Positions 1-5,442 of a stretch of 64,000 nucleotides of DNA are shown here, one piece after another. Position numbers and translations under genes: made by a program. This DNA comes from Phytomonospora sp040655735 (lineage in GTDB: Bacteria; Actinomycetota; Actinomycetes; Mycobacteriales; Micromonosporaceae): contig NZ_JBFAKK010000005.1 of NCBI RefSeq assembly GCF_040655735.1, forward strand, positions 310,001 to 374,000. The letters run 5' to 3'. The first letter of the stretch is position 1, and each line of letters begins with the position of its first letter. The notes below the pieces were generated by a model. The model worked only from the letters and a program-made list of their open reading frames with translations. It was not told the DNA's origin and did no database searches.

Positions 1-261
1 CTGGTCACGAAGAGCGGGCACTTCGAGGTGGCCGGCAGCGCCGGGGTCGGTCCGGTGGGTCTTCGTCAGCCGGTCGAGTCCTATGTGGAGCAGTACCACT
101 CCATGTCGAGCCTGGCTCGGGAGCTCATGCCCGCCGAGGAGGCCGTCGCCTTCGACCGCGCGCTGACCGAGGTCGTCATGCCGTACGCGGTCGACGGGGT
201 GCTGGAGATGGACGTGAAGGCGACGGTGACCTGGGGCCGGCCGATGGCGGGGGGCGGCTAG
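1..261 (+). CDS. Class I SAM-dependent methyltransferase, C-terminal fragment (gene enters from the left edge)
   Basis: The frame is open from the first base and ends in TAG, giving the last 86 residues of a gene that starts outside the window. The segments SSLARELMP and DGVLEMDVKATVTWGRP resemble the C-terminal end of small-molecule class I methyltransferases of actinobacteria. The SAM-binding part is not visible, so the assignment rests on this tail only and the substrate cannot be named. The gene is convergent with the polyprenol-phosphate-mannose synthase, with 3 bp between the two stop codons. Confidence 0.6.
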   Translation: MVTKSGHFEVAGSAGVGPVGLRQPVESYVEQYHSMSSLARELMPAEEAVAFDRALTEVVMPYAVDGVLEMDVKATVTWGRPMAGGG

Positions 262-264
262 CCC

Positions 265-1059
265 TTACGCCCGTTTGCGGCGGCCGCCGAAGCGGAGCCG
301 GAAGGGGAGTTTCGCCGACTCGATCTTGACGTTGAGGCTCATCTTGCTCACGCCGGCGCTGCGCTCGTGGAAGCGGATGGGGATCTCCACGATCTTCCCG
401 CCGGCCAGTTTCGTCACGTAGTTCATCTCGACCTGGAAGCTGTACCCCTGGCTGTGCAGGTTGTCGAGTTCGGCGGCGACGAGGGCCTCGCGCGTCCAGA
501 TCTTGAATCCGGCGGTGGCGTCGCGGATGTGCAGGCCCAGGATGGTGTTGACGTAGACGTTGGCCCAGCCCGACAGGAAGCGGCGGTGCAGTTTCCACTC
601 GTCGGCCAGTGAGCCGCCGGAGACGTAGCGGCTGCCGATGACCATGCTCGCGCCGGTCGACAGCAGCCCGCCGAGCAGCGCCGGGATGTACTCGGGCGGG
701 TGGCTGAGGTCGGCGTCCATCTGCACGATGTAGTCGGCGTCGGTGGACAGCGCCAGGCCGAAACCGGCGATGTAGGCGCGCCCGAGGCCGTCCTTGGTGG
801 TGCGGCGCAGGACGGTCACGAAGTCGGGCCGCGACTCGGTGAACTCCTTGCCGATCAGCTCGGCCTCGTCGGCGGTGCCGTCGGGGGAGCCGTCGTCGAC
901 GATGATGACCCGCAGGTTCGTCAGGGGGAGGGCCGCGACCCGGTCGAGGAGCTCGCGCATGTTGTCGCGCTCGTTGTAGGTCGGGACCACGATGGCGACA
1001 CTGCTGTCCGACCATGGCGACGGTAGTGCGATCGCTTCCGGCGTATGGGCTGTGTCCAT
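265..1059 (-). CDS. ppm1: Polyprenol monophosphomannose synthase (Ppm1/DPM1-type GT2)
   Basis: It transfers mannose from GDP-mannose to a polyprenyl phosphate at the cytoplasmic membrane face, giving the lipid-linked donor for lipomannan and protein O-mannosylation in actinobacteria. The 264 residues carry GT2 hallmarks: IVVPTYNERDN near residue 25, IIVDDGSPDGTADEA, the metal-binding DADLSHPPE and the acceptor-side segment TAGFKIWTREAL. There is no fused acyltransferase (Lnt) domain, so this is the stand-alone synthase form. The ATG at 1059 is preceded by GGAGAG; a TTG one codon upstream is less likely. Confidence 0.9.
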   Translation of the reverse strand: MDTAHTPEAIALPSPWSDSSVAIVVPTYNERDNMRELLDRVAALPLTNLRVIIVDDGSPDGTADEAELIGKEFTESRPDFVTVLRRTTKDGLGRAYIAGFGLALSTDADYIVQMDADLSHPPEYIPALLGGLLSTGASMVIGSRYVSGGSLADEWKLHRRFLSGWANVYVNTILGLHIRDATAGFKIWTREALVAAELDNLHSQGYSFQVEMNYVTKLAGGKIVEIPIRFHERSAGVSKMSLNVKIESAKLPFRLRFGGRRKRA

Positions 1060-1265
1060 CAAACTCTCCGTGTCCGTGGCGTTCTGCGGGGGATCCGGAC
1101 GATGCTACCGGGACGCCCGTTGTGCGCCCGCGCCGCCGCTGTGCGTCGCCTCCTCACCCGCCGCCGACGGCGGTCGCGGGTGCCCCGGGCGTCAAGACCG
1201 CATCGCGGTCGGCGCCGGCGATGTCGCGATCCCGTCAGTGGGCCCGGCGACGCGCGCGCGGCGGC

Positions 1266-1317
1266 CTAGCGTCGAGAGCACACCGCCGCGTGGCGGTGAC
1301 CACCTGTAGCTAGGAGC
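1266..1317 (+). promoter_or_regulatory. Leader of the 1324 gene: -10 box, hairpin, Shine-Dalgarno
   Basis: A TAGCGT -10 box lies at 1266-1271. A perfect 7-bp hairpin follows (CACCGCC at 1281-1287, loop GCGT, GGCGGTG at 1292-1298), then AGGAG at about 1313-1317. Most other genes here lack a leader, so this short structured 5' UTR stands out. Its function is unknown. Confidence 0.35.
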
Positions 1318-1323
1318 ACCACC

Positions 1324-1596
1324 GTGGACGAGCCCGCATCTGTTCTCTACGTCCCCGTCCGGCCCGCGCGCCTCATCGACGCCGTCGTCGTCCGCACCTG
1401 CCGCCTCCGCGAAGGCGGGCGCGTGGCCTTCGCGTTCACCGCCCTCGACCGCCTCGTCGCCGCCATGGGCGACACCCAGAGCTGGATCCGCCTGTCCGAG
1501 CCGGCCCTGCGGACCATGCTCAAGCCCCTCGGCGTCTACCGCATCCAGGTCGACCCGGTCAGCGTCGCCGACGACAGTCCCGCCGCTCGCGGCTGA
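1324..1596 (+). CDS. Small conserved actinobacterial protein, SAV_915-like, unknown function
   Basis: A 90-residue soluble protein with a GTG start preceded by AGGAG at 6-7 nt. The pattern VLYVPVRP, then VAFAFTALDRLVAAMGDTQ, then WIRLSEPALRTMLKPLGV resembles the small SAV_915 family described in Streptomyces. That match is from memory of the family pattern. No catalytic residues, membrane segments or signal peptide are visible. It lies alone between ppm1 and rnhA and is convergent with rnhA. Confidence 0.6.
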   Translation: MDEPASVLYVPVRPARLIDAVVVRTCRLREGGRVAFAFTALDRLVAAMGDTQSWIRLSEPALRTMLKPLGVYRIQVDPVSVADDSPAARG

Positions 1597-1626
1597 CCCG
1601 CGCCTCCGCGACATCGTGGTCGCGGA

Positions 1627-2088
1627 CTAGACGGCCGCGACCGCCGCGACCGCTTCGGCGAGACCGCGCGCGGCCAGCCGGTCGGCGCGCTCGTTCTCGA
1701 CATGCCCGGCGTGGCCCTTCACCCAGAACCACGCGACGTCGTGCCTGGTCACGGCCTCATCGAGGGCCCGCCAGAGGTCGGAGTTCTTGACCGGCTTCTT
1801 GTCGGAGGTCCGCCAGCCGTTGACCTTCCAGCGGGGCACCCACTTGGTGATGCCGTCGCGGACGTAGGTCGAGTCGGTGTGGATGCGGACCTCCGAACGC
1901 CGGGTGAGCAGGTTCAGCGCCTCGATCGGCGCGGTCAGCTCCATGCGGTTGTTCGTGGTCTCGCCCGCCTCACCGCCGCAGAGTTCCTTCTCATGCGGGC
2001 CGTAGCGCAGCAGCGCGCCCCACCCGCCCGGGCCGGGATTGCCGCTGCACGCGCCGTCGGTGTAGATGTCCACGGTCTGCTCTGCCAC
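1627..2088 (-). CDS. rnhA: Ribonuclease HI
   Basis: It cleaves the RNA strand of RNA-DNA hybrids, removing R-loops and primers in the cytoplasm. The 153 residues have the expected length. The catalytic acids are visible: D11 in YTDGACSGNPGPGGWG, E50 in NNRMELTA, D72 in HTDSTYV and D136 in NERADRLA, with the loop histidine in WVKGHAGH. The GTG start follows a TATCGT -10 box by 6 nt and has no Shine-Dalgarno, so the mRNA is probably leaderless. A short Ala/Val tail follows the fold. Confidence 0.95.
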   Translation of the reverse strand: MAEQTVDIYTDGACSGNPGPGGWGALLRYGPHEKELCGGEAGETTNNRMELTAPIEALNLLTRRSEVRIHTDSTYVRDGITKWVPRWKVNGWRTSDKKPVKNSDLWRALDEAVTRHDVAWFWVKGHAGHVENERADRLAARGLAEAVAAVAAV

Positions 2089-2094
2089 CAGGGC

Positions 2095-2100
2095 ACGATA
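2095..2100 (-). promoter_or_regulatory. -10 box of rnhA (leaderless)
   Basis: TATCGT lies 6 nt upstream of the rnhA GTG, so transcription should begin at or next to the start codon. Confidence 0.45.
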
Positions 2101-2137
2101 TCGGGCGCGGCCCGCGAGGGCCGCGCCCGACGGTGGA

Positions 2138-2503
2138 CTAGTGGTACTGCTGGGGCTGCGCCTGCTGCTGCGGGTACTGGCCCGGGATCTGCTGCGGGGC
2201 CGGGTACGGCTGCTGCTGCGGGGGAGGCGTCGGGTGCCCGCCCTGGGAGTGGTGGTGCTGCTGGTTGTGGCCCTGCGAGGCGACGGCCTGGTCGGCGTCC
2301 TCGCGGGAGATCTTGCGCGACTCGCCGCACAGCGAGCACTCGAGCGTGTACTTGACGGACAGCGGGAAGAGCGGGATGAAGAACAGCGTGAACTTCGTGA
2401 CGCGCTTGAGCACCGCGTAGCCGGCCTGCTGCCCCGTCTGGCTGCACATGTAGACGACGGTGGCCAGGTGACGGACGGTCGTCCGCCATCCCCAGAGGAT
2501 CAT
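2138..2503 (-). CDS. Zinc-ribbon domain protein (zinc_ribbon_15-like) with a Gln/Pro/His-rich tail
   Basis: A 121-residue protein. The start is the ATG at 2503, with AAGGAG about 6 nt upstream; a longer frame exists but would run into the plsC coding region. Residues 1-65 follow the small zinc_ribbon_15 pattern: ILWGWRT, a first Cys region, KFTLFFIPLFPLSVKYTLEC and SLCG. Normally there are two CxxC knuckles. Here the first has C20 only, with Thr where the partner Cys is expected, while C56/C59 are intact, so zinc binding may be weakened. The last 50 residues are low-complexity Gln, Pro and His. Function unknown. Confidence 0.7.
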   Translation of the reverse strand: MILWGWRTTVRHLATVVYMCSQTGQQAGYAVLKRVTKFTLFFIPLFPLSVKYTLECSLCGESRKISREDADQAVASQGHNQQHHHSQGGHPTPPPQQQPYPAPQQIPGQYPQQQAQPQQYH

Positions 2504-2571
2504 GCTTGGCTCCTTGTCGGCCCGGCCAGGGGTGATGTGTACGTGAAGCCGGGACCCGGCATTGTAGGACG

Positions 2572-3282
2572 TCAGTCCCCGCGTGCCTCTTCCGGCGTCG
2601 GTGCCGAACCGCCCAGGTGAGCCGGCTGCCACCAGTCGTCGCGCGCGACGGGCTGATCGGGGTAGGTGCGCTGCGCGCGGTCGAGGAGTTCGGTCATGCG
2701 CACGCGCAGTTCGGCGGTGACGTCGTCAGGCGGGCCCTGCGAGGGCAGCGGCTCACCGGCGATGATGGTCACCGGGACGTGCCGCTTCGTGAGCTCCTTC
2801 TTGCGGCCCTTCGTCCACAGCCGCTGACTGCCCCACAGGGCCATCGGGACCAGCGGCACGCCGGCCTCGGCGGCCATCCGGACCGCGCCGCTCTTGATCT
2901 CCTTGACGGTGAACGACCGGCTGATCGTGGCCTCGGGGAACACGCCGACGACCTCGCCGTCCTTCAGCGCGGCCACCGCCTCCTCGTAGGCGCGCTGGCC
3001 GCTGGCCCGGTCGACGGGGATGTGGTGCATCCCGCGCATCAGCGGGCCGGAGATCTTGTTGCCGAAGACCGACTTCTTCGCCATGAAGCGCACCAGCCGC
3101 TTGGCGGGCTGGGCGCCGTAGCCGGCGAAGATGAAGTCGAGGTAGCTCACGTGGTTGCAGGCGATGACCGCGCCGCCCTCGCGAGGGATGTTCTGCGCGC
3201 CCTCGACCCGGATCCGCAGGTCGAGGACGCGGAACAGGAGCTTGGCCGCGGCGATGACCGGCGGGTACACGAGGTCCGACAT
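2572..3282 (-). CDS. plsC: PlsC-family 1-acylglycerol-3-phosphate O-acyltransferase
   Basis: Predicted to acylate lysophosphatidate or a related lyso-lipid at the membrane. The 236-residue protein has the acyltransferase motif NHVSYLDF (HX4D), the glycerol-phosphate-binding FPEATIS (variant of FPEGTR), VPVDRASG and a VPLVPMALWG block. The ATG at 3282 is chosen because a TACCCT box lies 6 nt upstream and the longer frame begins with low-complexity Pro/His residues. The acyl acceptor is inferred from the family only. Divergent from the PycTM gene. Confidence 0.88.
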   Translation of the reverse strand: MSDLVYPPVIAAAKLLFRVLDLRIRVEGAQNIPREGGAVIACNHVSYLDFIFAGYGAQPAKRLVRFMAKKSVFGNKISGPLMRGMHHIPVDRASGQRAYEEAVAALKDGEVVGVFPEATISRSFTVKEIKSGAVRMAAEAGVPLVPMALWGSQRLWTKGRKKELTKRHVPVTIIAGEPLPSQGPPDDVTAELRVRMTELLDRAQRTYPDQPVARDDWWQPAHLGGSAPTPEEARGD

Positions 3283-3288
3283 GGCGCA

Positions 3289-3294
3289 AGGGTA
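3289..3294 (-). promoter_or_regulatory. -10 box of plsC (leaderless)
   Basis: TACCCT ends 6 nt before the plsC ATG, with no Shine-Dalgarno between. Confidence 0.4.
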
Positions 3295-3343
3295 GTGGCC
3301 CGGGCTGTGCCGTGGCTGAGGGCGGTGGGGGGAATGCGAGGGA

Positions 3344-3408
3344 TTGTGATCTTGTGGGGTGGTGGGTAGCGTCGGTCGTTTAGGTAGACCGGGCGGCGGT
3401 GCGGGAGG
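3344..3408 (+). promoter_or_regulatory. Promoter and ribosome-binding site of the PycTM gene
   Basis: TTGTGA at 3344-3349 and TAGCGT at 3367-3372 are separated by 17 bp, a good sigma-70-type promoter. GGGAGG at 3403-3408 stands 7 nt before the ATG at 3416. This gene therefore has a conventional leader of roughly 35-40 nt. Confidence 0.5.
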
Positions 3409-3415
3409 CTGGGCG

Positions 3416-4000
3416 ATGGCGGCGAAAGGACAGCAGAGCACACCGGTGCCCGGGGTGGTCGGGGCGACCGGCCGAAAACCCGCCGTCAGAGAGCCGCCCG
3501 ACGTCGAACCTGCTGACGCTGACCCGACCGTGGTGGAGAACGCGTCAGTTCAGCTCAATTCGGCCATCACGATGGTCCGCATGGAGCTCGCCAGAGCCGA
3601 TCTCAAGGCCCAGGCTCTGCTCGCCGGTGCGAGTGCAGCACTGATCATCGGCATCTCGGCTCTCGGTGGCGCCCCTCGTGTCGCGCAGATTGTAGGCGGC
3701 ACCGCCGTGGCGATCGCGTTCGTCGCGGTGATCCTGCTGGCGCTGGCGATCCGTCCTTTCCTGAAAGGCCGCTTCGGGTTGATGAAGTACGCGCGCATGT
3801 CACCCGAGGAGCTGGCCCACCACGCGCTTCGCGCCGGCGGGGGAGCACCTGAGGGGATCGAGGCACTCGCGACGGAACTCGCCGGGGTGGCGTCGTTGGC
3901 GGAGTCCAAGTATCGGGTGATCCGGCGCGCCCTGAACCTTCTGCTGGGCGCGGGCCTCCTGGGATTGGCCGCTGCGGCGTTAACGCTTCCGAGTCGGTGA
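3416..4000 (+). CDS. Pycsar-type transmembrane effector-like protein (PycTM, formerly DUF5706)
   Basis: A 194-residue membrane protein. After a disordered N-terminus come an amphipathic helix with RADLKAQALLAG (60-71) leading into a first membrane span (about 65-85), a second span (92-113), a cytoplasmic loop, then AESKYRVIRRA (162-172) leading into a third span (172-191). This R/E-D-K-A-LL and KYR-hR-A layout is that of PycTM effectors, which in Pycsar defence respond to cCMP or cUMP and disrupt the membrane. No pyrimidine cyclase is adjacent; instead a CRP-family regulator and a nucleotidyltransferase-like gene face it. The ATG at 3416 has GGGAGG upstream. Family assignment is by pattern, without a search. 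Confidence 0.68.
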   Translation: MAAKGQQSTPVPGVVGATGRKPAVREPPDVEPADADPTVVENASVQLNSAITMVRMELARADLKAQALLAGASAALIIGISALGGAPRVAQIVGGTAVAIAFVAVILLALAIRPFLKGRFGLMKYARMSPEELAHHALRAGGGAPEGIEALATELAGVASLAESKYRVIRRALNLLLGAGLLGLAAAALTLPSR

Positions 4001-4700
4001 GCAGCCAGCGCAGCGACCGCAGATCGGCTCGGTCGCTTTCCCGCTTTCCGTCTAGTTTGTAGCCCAGTGCGCAGTTCTGGCTGGCGAAGGCGACCCTGGT
4101 GCAGCTCGAATGGTCGGTGAAGCGCAACCAGTCGGCATTGCCGATGATCTCGGCGGCGCTGGACGGACCGAACCAGGTCGTGCTGAACTCCAGGCGGCCG
4201 TCGAAGAGTCGCACGACGGGTTCACCGGTCAGGGCCCCGAAGTCCTTGACGGCTCCGACCTTCTCGGTCCGTAGATACTGCCGCTCCACCTTCTCCAGCG
4301 CGTGGGGTTGTACGACCACGTCGAGATCCCCGATCTCACGTTGCAGGCCGTGCGGAATGAGGGCGGCCGCGCCGACCACGGCGTACTCGCCGGGAAGGAG
4401 CTCGAACCGGAGCAGAAGCCGGAACAGTTCGGTCTGATGCGGCGAGAGCCTGCGGAATCCCGGTTTCACATGCGTTTGGAGCGTCGGACCGCAGTCCGTG
4501 AAGGTGAGCCCGTCGGTAACGGGCCGTCCGGCTGGCGAGCCACCGAAGCCCGTCCCGAGACCCGCCGGCGATGCAACAGGCGTGAATGGAATCCCGCCGC
4601 CGACAGCTCGGTCTCCGGCACTGAAACCGAGGCCAAGGTCGCGGTCAGACCTATCAAGGTCTCCACTCGTGGCGACATGTCCCGACACCTCCCCGCTCAC
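3645..4700 (-). CDS. Nucleotidyltransferase-fold protein (AbiEii/MNT-like), reading antisense into the PycTM gene
   Basis: The GTG at 4700 overlaps the CRP-gene stop (GTGA), so the two are translationally coupled. Residues 100-235 contain YAVVGAAALIPHGLQ then GDLDVVVQP (D125, D127), which resembles the glycine-rich turn plus DxD of MNT/AbiEii-type nucleotidyltransferases. The rest of the domain ends near RSLRWLL (about residue 234). The first 80 residues are Gly/Pro-rich. Beyond residue 235 the frame has no stop until 3645, and those 115 or so residues are Pro/Arg-rich antisense of the PycTM gene. Either the native stop was lost or a base is missing. Substrate unknown. Confidence 0.6.
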   Translation of the reverse strand: MSGEVSGHVATSGDLDRSDRDLGLGFSAGDRAVGGGIPFTPVASPAGLGTGFGGSPAGRPVTDGLTFTDCGPTLQTHVKPGFRRLSPHQTELFRLLLRFELLPGEYAVVGAAALIPHGLQREIGDLDVVVQPHALEKVERQYLRTEKVGAVKDFGALTGEPVVRLFDGRLEFSTTWFGPSSAAEIIGNADWLRFTDHSSCTRVAFASQNCALGYKLDGKRESDRADLRSLRWLLTDSEALTPQRPIPGGPRPAEGSGRAGSPDTWTPPTTPPRRVPSRVPRSPQVLPRRREARGGPAPRVTCARTSSTRSGLSGKDGSPAPAGSPRRTRSPRRCRLQSARHEGRHREPRCR

Positions 4701-5368
4701 CCGTCCGTCTCGGAGTCGGCGAGCCGACGGAGCCCTTGCGGGTCGAGGATCGTGACCGACCCGCGCCCGACGCTGACCAGGTCCTGCTTCTTGAACGCGG
4801 CGACCGCTTTGGCCACCGACTCACGCGACACCCCGGCGAGCTCGCCGAGATCACGTTGTCCGAACCTCAGACGGACCGCGGTCCCATTGGATGTGCCCAA
4901 CCCCAGGTCGATGAGTTCGAGGATGACCTTGGCCAGTTTCAGTTCACTGTTGAGCTCGGCGCTGGCTGTCTTCCGAGTCAGTTCGAGGAGGCGTTCGTCG
5001 GTTTCGCGGAGGAGGCCCAGCATGACCGTCGGGTGATCGACCAGGTATTGCAGGAACTTGTCGGCCGGGATCAGCAGTGCCTGAATGTCGGTCAGCGCCA
5101 CCACCTGCGCCGAACGCTTCTGCTTGCGGATCGCGGCCATCTCGCCGATGAAGTAGCCCGGCGCGCGGATGGCGACCGCTCGCTTCGGCCAGCTCACGAG
5201 GATCTTGACGTAGCCGCTGAGCAGGAACAGTACGTGGTCCGAATCCTCGTTCTCCTCGATGAGGATCTGCCCGGCCGGGCGGTCGTGTCGTCGGCCGAGC
5301 TTCTCCAGCTCGTCCAGATCCGCCTTGGTGCTATACGGAGTCGGCTCACCTATTATGGACTGTCCCAT
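4697..5368 (-). CDS. CRP/FNR-family cyclic-nucleotide-binding transcriptional regulator
   Basis: 223 residues. Residues 20-110 form the cyclic-nucleotide-binding beta-roll with the phosphate-binding cassette GEMAAIRKQKRSAQV (75-89), which keeps the Glu and Arg seen in ligand-binding members. After the long dimer helix, 170-205 is a winged helix (QRDLGELAGVSRESVAKAV). The ATG at 5368 is preferred over one at 5422, because a TACACT box lies 7 nt upstream and a dyad operator covers it. It is the first gene of a two-gene operon with the nucleotidyltransferase-like gene. It probably reads cAMP, cGMP or another cNMP; the ligand is unknown. Confidence 0.85.
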   Translation of the reverse strand: MGQSIIGEPTPYSTKADLDELEKLGRRHDRPAGQILIEENEDSDHVLFLLSGYVKILVSWPKRAVAIRAPGYFIGEMAAIRKQKRSAQVVALTDIQALLIPADKFLQYLVDHPTVMLGLLRETDERLLELTRKTASAELNSELKLAKVILELIDLGLGTSNGTAVRLRFGQRDLGELAGVSRESVAKAVAAFKKQDLVSVGRGSVTILDPQGLRRLADSETDG

Positions 5369-5370
5369 GT

Positions 5371-5396
5371 AGTTGAGTGTAACGGTACGCACAACT
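5371..5396 (-). promoter_or_regulatory. 26-bp quasi-palindromic operator overlapping the CRP-gene -10 box
   Basis: Arms AGTTG (5371-5375) and CAACT (5392-5396) enclose a dyad in which 10 of 13 position pairs match. The TACACT -10 box (complement of 5376-5381) lies inside it, 7 nt before the ATG. This is a classic autoregulatory arrangement, and the adjacent CRP-family protein is the likely binder (inference). Confidence 0.55.
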
Positions 5397-5442
5397 AATA
5401 TGCCCAGTACACTTCCCGACACTCCGAAATGTATCTGCGCAC

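Noticed and set aside
3344..3351. TGTGA upstream of the PycTM gene as a classical CRP site
   Set aside because: Only one half-site is present and it coincides with the -35 hexamer; there is no TCACA partner at the right distance, nor similarity to the AGTTG dyad upstream of the CRP gene.
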